Shown here one piece after another: positions 1 through 7,224 of a DNA stretch of 64,000 bases (its first letter is position 1; each line of letters starts with the position of its first letter). The translations under genes and the position numbers were made by a program. The notes under the pieces are model-generated. The model made no database searches, was not told the origin of the DNA, and saw nothing but the letters and a program-made list of their open reading frames with translations. This stretch comes from Desulfomonilaceae bacterium. GTDB lineage: Bacteria > Desulfobacterota > Desulfomonilia > Desulfomonilales > Desulfomonilaceae. The stretch is taken from the NCBI GenBank assembly GCA_031082285.1, contig JAVHLK010000001.1, positions 1 to 64,000 of the forward strand, in the 5' to 3' direction.

Positions 1-1
1 A

Positions 2-85
2 ACCGTGGTTACGGCTCCGTTGCCCGGAGAATGGGTCGGCATTAGCCCTATCTATCCGCCTGCGAATGATCTTGTGCTTCTGTGA
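2..85 (+). CDS. Possible C-terminal end of a gene cut by the window edge
   Basis: An open frame runs from the left edge to a TGA at 83-85 and encodes 27 residues ending in LVLL. It is open on the 5' side, so it could be the tail of a plus-strand gene that starts outside the window. I recognise no family, and 27 open codons can occur by chance. The remaining bases up to 170 hold nothing I recognise. Confidence 0.2.
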   Translation, partial: TVVTAPLPGEWVGISPIYPPANDLVLL

Positions 86-170
86 GCGCGTCCGATGGTG
101 GGATACCGGCACCAGTCCCCCTGTTCTTTTGGGTCATTCTTCGCTCGTCAATGCGACCCCATCTTCTTGG

Positions 171-1859
171 TCAGTCAATCCGCTGATTCTCCTCACATTC
201 GATGATCAGTTCCGATCCTTCTTCCCCGATCCACTCACATGGTAATCCATTTTCCACGATATCTTTGTTTTCAGCCGTAACTTTTTCCAGATCTCCACGA
301 AATCTTGCTTTGGTTAGGCTCATTTTCAACCCCAGAGTGATTTTGATACCGAAGAAATCAAATATCCTGATTTCTTTGAGCATCACAGCTAAGACGCTAT
401 TGCGACTCTTACGAAGAGCCTGAAGACCTTCTTGGTGAAACACCATTCTCGTCTTCAATGCAAATCCGTCTCCAGCCTGTCGGTACTGTCCTTCTGTGAT
501 GAGACTGTAGAGAAGCCCGATCTCCTGCAATTCACTATCGGAAATACCAGCGAGATCTGGCATCGGAGGATCAATCTTGAGGCGCCGCGCTACGACACGG
601 GCTTGATCCAGCGTCTGAAGGTACCATCGGAACCCTTCGACAAAATCGCTGTCGACCGGCAGACAATGGAGAGCCGAGAACAAGAAATAGCCTTCGCACT
701 CGCACACCAACTTGATCGTAGCGGCGTCTTCCAAGGATAGGAAGAAAGCAAACAATTTGTCGAAATATTTCAAACTCGATAGTGGTTTCCCGTTCCAAGT
801 CGTAGGATCAATGCTGAACGTAACATTGATATCCTGAATCGATTTTTTTGGTATTATTCTCATAATTAGGCTGCAGCACAGAGGCAGTCGGGACGAATCG
901 CTTTTGAAGAAGCCACCCTGCAAACCAAAAGTCATGTTACCCGGGATGCGGATTGATTCCCCTTCTGTTCCTGAGTGATCTATTGAAGTCAGGGTCAGCT
1001 CCGATTCTCGCTTATTCATGGACTGGACTTCTATGAGTTGAAGTGCCTTCTCCTCCAGAATCGCCGATCCCTTTACACATGCCTCTCCAGGACCAAAGCG
1101 CGCTGGACTTCCGTAATTGATCAGATGTTCGAGCTTGGTCTTGATGACATCAGAGTCATCGCCGACGGCATGAAATTGCAGACTGAAGGGCTTCCGAGCC
1201 TCAAGATGATAGGTTATGACCTTTTCTTTAACCTCAATGTCCGCCACAATGATTCGATCATCCAATTTTTCCAGCTTCTGTTTGTCAGCAGCGACAGCTG
1301 CCTCAATAGATGATGGATAGCGGTCTCGCATAAATTTTTCAGCACGGATGACTTCTTGCTGAAATTTCCCGACGTCGGAGATCCGATATTCGCCAGGAAT
1401 TCTTACGGTCGGTTTTACTTTCTCGCGCCAACTCTCGTCCGTGAGAGCCCATTCCTGCATGAATATGTAGTAACATTCCTTTTTCTGCAGATCAGCAACG
1501 ACAAGGAACACCGGCTGTCTCACGCGGTCAGTCCAATACTCGATATAGTCCCGTTCTACTTGTTTGGTTATAAATCCGTCCCGAGTGTATTGGGGTGATT
1601 TCGTCCCTTTCAACTGAACACGGAATCGGATTCCTGAAGGCATTTCGCCCACTTCACCAATATCAACAGAATAATCAATGCCGAAATCCGGCGTTTCTTT
1701 CAGCAGCAGCCACGCTTTGGGCAGCGAGCACTCGAAGATTTGCATGGCCTCCTTATCGATGATGTACGATTCTGGAATCTCCAACCTGCACCTCCAATTG
1801 TGGGAGCAGCACCGGACCCACTGTGAGTCCAAATCGAATCGCAAACCACACGGTCTCAT
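171..1859 (-). CDS. DUF4365 domain-containing protein
   Basis: The 562-residue product has a DUF4365-like N-terminal domain at about residues 35-165. Visible elements are a DFGIDYSVDI stretch, the FRVQLKGT strand and the FLVVADLQ strand, which together resemble nuclease-like folds (D...QLK). The rest, about 170-562, has no motif I recognise. The ATG at 1859 overlaps the TGA of the upstream hsdR-like frame as ATGA, which supports this start and translational coupling. DUF4365 proteins are often found near defence genes, and here the neighbours are a restriction-gene remnant and a toxin-antitoxin pair. A role in defence is inference only. The molecular activity is unknown. Confidence 0.75.
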   Translation of the reverse strand: MRPCGLRFDLDSQWVRCCSHNWRCRLEIPESYIIDKEAMQIFECSLPKAWLLLKETPDFGIDYSVDIGEVGEMPSGIRFRVQLKGTKSPQYTRDGFITKQVERDYIEYWTDRVRQPVFLVVADLQKKECYYIFMQEWALTDESWREKVKPTVRIPGEYRISDVGKFQQEVIRAEKFMRDRYPSSIEAAVAADKQKLEKLDDRIIVADIEVKEKVITYHLEARKPFSLQFHAVGDDSDVIKTKLEHLINYGSPARFGPGEACVKGSAILEEKALQLIEVQSMNKRESELTLTSIDHSGTEGESIRIPGNMTFGLQGGFFKSDSSRLPLCCSLIMRIIPKKSIQDINVTFSIDPTTWNGKPLSSLKYFDKLFAFFLSLEDAATIKLVCECEGYFLFSALHCLPVDSDFVEGFRWYLQTLDQARVVARRLKIDPPMPDLAGISDSELQEIGLLYSLITEGQYRQAGDGFALKTRMVFHQEGLQALRKSRNSVLAVMLKEIRIFDFFGIKITLGLKMSLTKARFRGDLEKVTAENKDIVENGLPCEWIGEEGSELIIECEENQRID

Positions 1860-2125
1860 GCTGCTGCAGTTGCGGGGAACAGCCCACTTGCGCTCAGCTG
1901 CCAGATGTGCTGATAGACCCTCTGGCTCGCCGCCTGATTTTCAACGTCTGAAAAGGGCGGCGTCGGCAGCTCTCGAAAGAGATGGTCCAGAATAGAAACC
2001 TCGACCTCTGCTTGCGTCTGCTCCTTTTCGGTCCACCGCTCAAGAGGGGTAATGAGCTTTCGCAAGGAATCCCATAGATTGTTGCTTGCCGGCTTGACCC
2101 GTTCACGATCCGCCTTGGAAAGATT
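1856..2125 (-). pseudogene. Remnant of the 3' end of a type I restriction enzyme R subunit (hsdR)
   Basis: A 90-codon open stretch ends in TGA at 1856. Its residues resemble, from memory, the extreme C-terminus of HsdR proteins: WTEKEQTQAEVEV, ILDHLFRELPTPPFSD and RVYQHIWQLSASG. Nothing HsdR-like lies upstream, where the frame runs into the 3' end of the ImmA-type gene. The 5' part, with the nuclease and helicase, is therefore missing. A TTG at 2065 could start a 69-residue product. The likely reading is a deletion that joined the tail of a restriction gene to the higBA locus. A comparison with full-length HsdR would settle it. Confidence 0.45.
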
Positions 2126-3194
2126 CTCTTTTCAGATCGTTGAGCCAGCTGAAAGGGATGTGCTTTTCGCGCTGCAATCTACCCACGACGATTCCTGGGG
2201 CCACCCCCACTTTCTCCGAAAACAGGTTTATCGAAGTCCTGCTGAAGCTCTTTCTCGCCACAAAGCCCTTGTACTCTTTTGGTGGAATAAGAATTCGTTC
2301 GGCAAAAGCGTCGGCGGCGATTTCTTCTTCCGAACCGGCTGCATCAGGTTCGTTGATATAGACCCCTTTCTTGGAGTGCGTGAGAATGTGCCCCCCCTCG
2401 TGAAAGAAACTGAACCAGAAGTGGTCATTGGTCTTGTGTCTCAGACTCAACTGGATCAGAGCCTTTTCAGGAGTCAGCCATCGGCTCGCGCCGCTTACGT
2501 GAGTCTTGGGAAATTCCGGGACAAAAACAAGAGCGACTCCCGCTTCTCCGCAAAGGGCCTTTATCTTGGGCTCAAATTCTTCCGGATTTAAGTTTGTGAA
2601 GGATCTGATCGTCAAAAGGGCCTTCATAAAGAGGTCTCTGTCATATGGACTTGTTTGGCTCCCTTGAGCCAGTAATTCGCCGATTCTCAACCAAGTGGCC
2701 AGAGACTCTAATTCGCTCTTGAATACAGGGGAATGGCGAAAAGCCGCGCCCACCAAGGCATAGCGTTCCTCCCACACTTCAATTGAAGCCACTCCAAAAA
2801 ATCTCAACACCAACTCTACGGCATGGATTCTATCCTTGGGCTTCTCGATCAAGCCTCGCCTAATCAATTCCTTGACCGGAAATTTATCGGCCCATGCGAC
2901 TTGTTTCTCCAGTTCCTGACCTGCCTTCTTTCGGGCCTGGAAGGCACGGTAATTGGCTTCAAGATTGTTCCAGACATCACCTGCAATACCCAGAACACGC
3001 TCAAAGCGGATTGCCGTCTCCGGAGTCACCGAAGCCTTTCCGCTAATGATCTGGCTCACATGTTTGGTGGACAGACCGCAACTTTCCGCGAAATCCTTCT
3101 TCTTTATCCCGAGGGCGTCCAAGGTCTCTTCCAAGATCTCGCCGGGAGAGGTTGCATAATCAGGCTTGTATTGGTTTTTCGGCTGGCTAATCAT
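2103..3194 (-). CDS. HigA-type XRE antitoxin fused to ImmA/IrrE metallopeptidase domain
   Basis: The 363-residue product has a HigA-like helix-turn-helix at about residues 15-75 (SPGEIL, then SCGLSTKHVSQIISGKA). A linker leads to a C-terminal ImmA/IrrE-type zinc peptidase domain with HEGGH at 265-269 and a downstream EEEIAADAFAERILIP helix. The ATG at 3194 overlaps the end of higB by 8 bp and places the HTH at the usual distance from the N-terminus. An upstream in-frame extension to 3293 has no family-like sequence. It probably represses the higBA promoter and neutralises HigB. The peptidase part may control antitoxin or partner stability, which is inference. Confidence 0.85.
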   Translation of the reverse strand: MISQPKNQYKPDYATSPGEILEETLDALGIKKKDFAESCGLSTKHVSQIISGKASVTPETAIRFERVLGIAGDVWNNLEANYRAFQARKKAGQELEKQVAWADKFPVKELIRRGLIEKPKDRIHAVELVLRFFGVASIEVWEERYALVGAAFRHSPVFKSELESLATWLRIGELLAQGSQTSPYDRDLFMKALLTIRSFTNLNPEEFEPKIKALCGEAGVALVFVPEFPKTHVSGASRWLTPEKALIQLSLRHKTNDHFWFSFFHEGGHILTHSKKGVYINEPDAAGSEEEIAADAFAERILIPPKEYKGFVARKSFSRTSINLFSEKVGVAPGIVVGRLQREKHIPFSWLNDLKRESFQGGS

Positions 3195-3528
3195 TGTGAT
3201 AATCCTCGACCGACATGATGGTGATCGCCGTGACGGCCTGCAGATCGATTCCCCCGTCCTCTCTTCTGGGTACGGGATCATGGTTAGGCTCAAACACCAG
3301 TCGGCAGTTGCCGGTCAAATCTACCGCGAACTGGCCTTTTCGATTTCCCTTCAGCTCATGCCTGCGTGTTGGAGGACTCACAGGAACCTGAGCCAAGTTG
3401 ACTGCAGCACGCAGGAAATCCTGGCGCATCCTGATCTTTCTTGCCCGATCCAAGCCATACTCCTTGACAAGCTTCCCTTCTGAATCAAAGATCTTGCTCA
3501 TCTTCGTCGTCTTGTAGGCGATGTCCAT
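3187..3528 (-). CDS. higB: HigB-like type II toxin (RelE/HigB superfamily)
   Basis: The 113-residue protein has the HigB killer-protein layout. The N-terminal part carries KIRMRQDFLRAA. The middle has PPTRRHELKGNRKGQFAVDLTG, and the NCRLVFEP strand is typical of RelE-fold ribosome-dependent mRNA interferases. It is somewhat longer than plasmid HigB (about 92 aa). It lies directly upstream of, and overlaps, the HigA-ImmA gene, in the toxin-first order typical of hig loci. The family cleaves mRNA on the ribosome. Activity here is inferred. Confidence 0.82.
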   Translation of the reverse strand: MDIAYKTTKMSKIFDSEGKLVKEYGLDRARKIRMRQDFLRAAVNLAQVPVSPPTRRHELKGNRKGQFAVDLTGNCRLVFEPNHDPVPRREDGGIDLQAVTAITIMSVEDYHND

Positions 3529-3610
3529 TACACGATTCCCTCAACTCCCCCTTGCACGGTAGGCGCATCGACCCTCCTTCCCACCCTACCGGATTTCTGT
3601 CCCATGAAAT

Positions 3611-3639
3611 ACATTACCATTCAGGTAATGAAAAAGCAA
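3611..3639 (-). promoter_or_regulatory. higBA promoter with operator in the spacer
   Basis: On the minus strand TTGCTT (3634-3639) and TAATGT (3611-3616) lie 17 bp apart, upstream of higB. A perfect inverted repeat, CATTACC-ATTCA-GGTAATG (3612-3630), covers the spacer and overlaps the -10. This is the expected position for autorepression by a HigA-type dimer. Both hexamers match consensus only partly; the repeat is the stronger evidence. Confidence 0.55.
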
Positions 3640-3827
3640 GGGCAAGGTGTTTTTTTCTCGAATCAACGTAGGTGTAGGCTAGCACCCAGGCTCCATCCAC
3701 AGTCGGGAAGCTCTTGATAAGGTCCGTGGACTCGTCAACTGCGGTATCAGAAGAATTATTGTGGTGACGCGTTCAAAATTTCGCATCGCTTCTAACCCAG
3801 TTACGAAACACTCCCACCGGTCGCTCC

Positions 3828-3935
3828 TGTCATTGCGAGCAGCGCAGTCCCGCACAGAACGCGGGAAAGCAATTTCAGTGCTCCACAAAAGGCTGATATT
3901 GCCACGCCCGCCCCTTAGTCGGGCTCGCAATGACA
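3828..3935. repeat. 108-bp MITE-like element with perfect 13-bp terminal inverted repeats
   Basis: TGTCATTGCGAGC at 3828-3840 is matched exactly in reverse complement by GCTCGCAATGACA at 3923-3935. Inside lies a hairpin, CCCGC-N7-GCGGG (3849-3865). The element has no coding capacity and sits between genes, as a dispersed palindromic or MITE-type repeat would. TCATTGCGAGC-type ends are familiar from intergenic repeats of many proteobacteria. No target-site duplication is obvious. Confidence 0.6.
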
Positions 3936-4058
3936 AACATGAAGGGCTCCACAGTGTTCAAGAGGCGACACTATAACTCGATAGAAGGAGCACGAAAGCA
4001 ACTCGGCGTAATTCCGGGCACGGACGACGCCAAGTGCTTGGCTCACAGTGCAGCGGGC

Positions 4059-4685
4059 TCACGCGATACCTTCTCCCAATTGACCTCCCTCAACAATCCT
4101 CTCCGTCACAACCCAAACCAAGGAAAATATCATATCCAGCTCGAACCAGCGGGTGATGGAGCTATCGAAAAGCACGGACACGGACGCGGGAAATTCGTCG
4201 TCCGCGGCCCACAAGACGTATGTGACGGGGATTTCCGGGAACGGAAAGAAGCGCATGGCCGCGTCCCCATGAGATACGGGAACCGCATTCAGGTCCCGGC
4301 CGCGTTCCTCGAACGCATCGGGATTTCTTCCGTAAAGCTTGGCTATCGGTCGCACGTACAGCGCGTGGGGGCCCTGAAAGAAGGTAACGCCTCCGGGGCA
4401 GTCCTTCTCGCTGATGTCCTTACCGTCGATCGGACTTCCGATGGGGGCGAGCAGGTACTGGATGAGCAGGATCTGGAACATCTCGGTCAATTCCCGAGAC
4501 GGGTCCGGGGAGATCTCGTTGATCCGTTCCGCTGCAGGATCTATCTCATACACCGCGTTCAGAAAGGTCAGTTCATATCCGTTGCCGGTCTTCGAGAGTG
4601 TGACGCCTTCCCGCGCAATCACCCGGTCAACTGCGCAATTCCTGAGATCATCCCAGTGGAAAGGGTGTGGTGCAGCGCAACCCAT
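4059..4685 (-). CDS. DUF3786 domain-containing protein
   Basis: The 208-residue product shows the DUF3786 C-terminal pattern: FPEIPVTYVLWAADDEFPAS, the following SVLFDSSITRW and a final amphipathic helix. A central YLLAPIGSPIDGKDIS segment and the GPHALYVRPIAKLYG region also fit the family. These proteins occur in strict anaerobes, often near corrinoid or Fe-S enzymes, but their role is unknown. The ATG at 4685 follows an AGAGGT ribosome-binding site. It is monocistronic here, between an intergenic repeat and the divergent metal cluster. Confidence 0.8.
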   Translation of the reverse strand: MGCAAPHPFHWDDLRNCAVDRVIAREGVTLSKTGNGYELTFLNAVYEIDPAAERINEISPDPSRELTEMFQILLIQYLLAPIGSPIDGKDISEKDCPGGVTFFQGPHALYVRPIAKLYGRNPDAFEERGRDLNAVPVSHGDAAMRFFPFPEIPVTYVLWAADDEFPASVSVLFDSSITRWFELDMIFSLVWVVTERIVEGGQLGEGIA

Positions 4686-5030
4686 GTGTACCTCTTATGA
4701 TGCCGATTTCAGTTACCATCCGAGAATACGGCAATCAACCGACAAGAATCAAGTTATTCTCGGCAGGTCCGCGCCTCATGCTTCCCGGTATTGCGAAGAA
4801 ATGGCGTCCGGTCTTTTTTTTTCGCGAGATTCCGTCTCGAAGCATGTATTCACAAGTATATGAGCCCGACCGGGATCATCGACGCCGCGCGTCGGCTGTT
4901 TGAGACTCACGGCCGGAAAGGCTCCCCGACGCGGCTCCCGGATGGGACTTTGAAGGGAAGCGATCAAAACTTGATCAAACAACTTGACATTGGTGAAAAA
5001 ATAGTTAGACTTGATCACTAGGAAACTGGA
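4686..5030. other. Divergent intergenic region upstream of the Cys-rich cluster
   Basis: This stretch holds the upstream region of the DUF3786 gene on one side and the promoter and operator-like repeats of the 5031-9829 cluster on the other. No protein-like frame or RNA gene was recognised. Confidence 0.4.
4984..5011 (+). promoter_or_regulatory. Sigma70-type promoter of the Cys-rich metal/redox cluster
   Basis: A perfect TTGACA (4984-4989) is followed after 16 bp by TAGACT (5006-5011, four of six consensus positions). The start of transcription would fall near 5018, giving a leader of about a dozen bases before ATG 5031. Two copies of ACTTGATCA (4969-4977 and 5009-5017) flank or overlap the promoter and may be operators. 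Confidence 0.5.
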
Positions 5031-5528
5031 ATGCGTAAACGGGTTGCTATGTTTCATCGTTCCCTCATATTCCTCGTATGTATCTCCCTGGTGGGGGTAA
5101 CCCTTCTGCCGGCATCCTTACTTCCTTGCTGCTGCAAGTTTGAAGGAGTCGGAGTACGCGGCGAGGGAGCATCATCTTGGTGTCCGCTGCATAAGGCGAG
5201 CCGGCGCACGGCGCCGCACACGCCCCCGGGGGCGTCCTGCTGTTCCGGCCGGTCGCTTGCCGAGGAACGGGGTCAATCAGTGGGTTGTCGTCAAAAAGTC
5301 AACCTGCAGAAACCCTGCGGACAATGCCGATGTCCGGAACTGATGCAGATGGTGACGTTGACGGGATACACGGCGGGCCAGGTCAACCTGAGGACGCCCA
5401 TCGTTCCCGAGGCGACGGTCACCACTTCCGTACTTCCCGCGGTCTTTCATGGGGCCGCACATGTCGATCCCGTCATTCATGAACCCAAGAATACGGTTCT
5501 CCTCAAGACCTGTACACTTCTGATTTGA
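5031..5528 (+). CDS. Cysteine-rich exported protein, unknown function
   Basis: The 165-residue product starts with a signal-like hydrophobic stretch (about residues 9-28) followed at once by LPCCCKFEG. It contains 12 cysteines in all, many in pairs: CCC, SCCSG and CGQCRCPE, with histidines scattered between. I recognise no family. The cysteine pattern suggests metal or thiol chemistry outside the cytoplasm, but this is inference. It is the first gene after a good promoter and precedes the HMA-SurA_N fusion by about 150 bp. An ATG at 5049 is an alternative start. The last gene of the cluster (9152) is also a CC-rich exported protein. Confidence 0.65.
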   Translation: MRKRVAMFHRSLIFLVCISLVGVTLLPASLLPCCCKFEGVGVRGEGASSWCPLHKASRRTAPHTPPGASCCSGRSLAEERGQSVGCRQKVNLQKPCGQCRCPELMQMVTLTGYTAGQVNLRTPIVPEATVTTSVLPAVFHGAAHVDPVIHEPKNTVLLKTCTLLI

Positions 5529-5682
5529 TCCGCCCTCTTGCGCCCGGCGCAGATCGTTCTGTTCTCAAATCACCAACGACATCGATAAGATAACGTGTGG
5601 GCTGCGTTGGTCGAATTCGCAGACCCCTATTTACATGGAATCGTGGTGTCTTGACGGACTCTCGTGCAAGAGGAGTTAAGGT

Positions 5683-6627
5683 ATGTCTGAAAAGCGACGG
5701 ATGAAAGAAATAACCATGGATACCTTGGAACAGTCCGAACACAAAGTGTCCCTGGGGAGATTGAAAAAGGGAATCGGAGCCCTGTTCATGCTGCTCGTCC
5801 TTGCCGGCGGCGTTTACGGGGCGTACAGGCTGGTCGCGGGCGATGTGGTGGCGTCCCGTTTCGTGGTGGACAAGATGAATTGCCCTGCGTGCGTGGTGAC
5901 GGTTCAAGAAGTGACCGGCAAACTTCCGGGTGTGATCCGGGCCGATGTCAGCCTGGCCGGCAAGGACGTTGTGGTCCAATTCCGAGAGAGGCAGACCAGC
6001 GCCGACGAAATTCAGTCGGTCATTGCCAATGCGGGGTACCCCGCCAGGTTGGAAGGACTCTTCAGCCCTGACGGCGGCGGTATTGATGAGACGGTGGTTG
6101 CCGTAGTCAACGGTAAGCCGATTTTTCAGAAAGAGCTCAAGGTGCCGTTCAACACGGCCGACAAAGAGGTCAAAGCGCAGGAACCTGCCGCCGCTCTCTT
6201 TACGGTCGTGGGCAAGGCAATCGTGCTTCAGGCCGCGGACAAGGAGACCGTAGTGGTCCAGCCCTTTGAGGTGGACGAGGAGGTTGAAAGGATCTTCAAG
6301 AATCGGGGAGGCACGAGAGAAGAGTTCCGTGCGTGGATAACCGCCAACTATGGTTCCCCGGAAAAGTTCAATCAAATCGTGGGACAGCGGCTGGGGATCC
6401 GGCGATTGCTTGAAGACCACATCCTGGACGGGGTCACGGATGCCGAGACGAAGAAGCACAAGGCCATGGAGTGGATCGGAACGCTCTTCCGGGACTCGAA
6501 GGTCCTCATTGTGGACGAGCAGTTGAAGGAGACATTGCAGGCTTCCGTGGGACAGAAGGAATGGAGCACATTCTGGCCGCGTATGATCGGTTCGGAGACC
6601 GAACTGAAGAAGCTGTTGACCCAATAG
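5683..6627 (+). CDS. Membrane-anchored HMA metal-binding domain fused to a SurA_N-like chaperone domain
   Basis: The 314-residue protein has a short cytoplasmic N-terminus, one membrane span (about 31-52) and then a heavy-metal-associated domain (about 58-122). That domain has a CPAC metal-binding pair at C67 and C70 and the typical GVIRADVSLAGKDVVVQF strand. Residues about 130-310 (VAVVNGKPIFQKEL onward) resemble the SurA/PpiD N-terminal peptide-binding domain, without a parvulin PPIase domain. The start has an AGGAG site 8 bp upstream. It lies between the Cys-rich protein and the DUF2318 gene. It plausibly hands a soft metal to, or helps fold, a metal-loaded periplasmic partner. Both domain calls come from motif reading. 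Confidence 0.75.
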   Translation: MSEKRRMKEITMDTLEQSEHKVSLGRLKKGIGALFMLLVLAGGVYGAYRLVAGDVVASRFVVDKMNCPACVVTVQEVTGKLPGVIRADVSLAGKDVVVQFRERQTSADEIQSVIANAGYPARLEGLFSPDGGGIDETVVAVVNGKPIFQKELKVPFNTADKEVKAQEPAAALFTVVGKAIVLQAADKETVVVQPFEVDEEVERIFKNRGGTREEFRAWITANYGSPEKFNQIVGQRLGIRRLLEDHILDGVTDAETKKHKAMEWIGTLFRDSKVLIVDEQLKETLQASVGQKEWSTFWPRMIGSETELKKLLTQ

Positions 6628-6721
6628 CCTGCGCGGCGACTCGTGGTCTTGCGAAAGAAAGTCCTCCGAGTCCGAAAACTCGGTATCCAAGAAACTACAA
6701 AGCTAAAGAAGGATGCGTGAA

Positions 6722-7210
6722 ATGAACCGGAGATATAGAGCAAGAAGATATCCATTTATCGTCGTTTTCGCGGTGACGGCCGCGTGCGCGGGCGTATTCT
6801 GGACCGGCCCTGCCGAATCCGCCTGGAACTTCGTCGTACCTGCGGTTGAAGTGAAGCCGCAAAACGGGGTGTTTGCCTTCCCTCAAAACGCCTTTGCCGA
6901 CGGCAAGGCCAAGCACTTCGAGTACAAGCACTCGCCAAGTCAATGGGTACGGTTCTTCGTGGTGAAGAGTAGCGACGGCACCATCAGAGCAGCTTTTGAC
7001 GCGTGTGACGTATGTTGGCGTCATAAGAAGGGGTACGCCCAGCAGGGCAACTTCATGGTGTGCATAAATTGCGGCCTGAAGTTCCGAACGGACAAAGTGA
7101 ACGAGGTGAAAGGCGGGTGCAACCCGTCGCCGTTGAAGAGGACCATCCAAGGCGACAACGTGATCGTCACGCAACAGGACGTAATGTCGGGTCAGGGATT
7201 GTTCCAATAG
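6722..7210 (+). CDS. DUF2318 (FtrD-like) membrane-associated protein
   Basis: The 162-residue product has an N-terminal hydrophobic signal or anchor (about 10-30). The DUF2318 hallmark follows: AFDACDVCWRHKKGY, MVCINCGLKF and GGCNP, giving two CxxC pairs and a fifth cysteine. The family includes FtrD of bacterial ferrous iron transport and a component of the Campylobacter p19 iron-uptake cluster. ATG 6722 is preferred over ATG 6713 because AAGAAGG lies about 8 bp before it. It is followed after 14 bp by the permease gene. In this context it is probably an extracytoplasmic electron-transfer or metal-binding partner of the ABC pair. Confidence 0.85.
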   Translation: MNRRYRARRYPFIVVFAVTAACAGVFWTGPAESAWNFVVPAVEVKPQNGVFAFPQNAFADGKAKHFEYKHSPSQWVRFFVVKSSDGTIRAAFDACDVCWRHKKGYAQQGNFMVCINCGLKFRTDKVNEVKGGCNPSPLKRTIQGDNVIVTQQDVMSGQGLFQ

Positions 7211-7224
7211 AGAGGGGAATACAC

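Larger units (their letters stand above)
3529..4058. other. Intergenic region between higB and the DUF3786 gene
   Basis: This 530-bp stretch holds the higBA promoter (3611-3639) and the 108-bp inverted-repeat element (3828-3935). Open frames crossing it on the plus strand read through the element and resemble no protein family. I see no further gene. Confidence 0.5.

Noticed and set aside
3195-3293. N-terminal extension of the HigA-ImmA protein
   Set aside because: It lies wholly inside higB, is Arg/Ser-rich and precedes the normal HigA start; ATG 3194 fits the family.
5503-6690. Long minus-strand open frame opposite the HMA-SurA_N gene
   Set aside because: It is the antisense shadow of a well-supported coding frame and has no family-like motifs.
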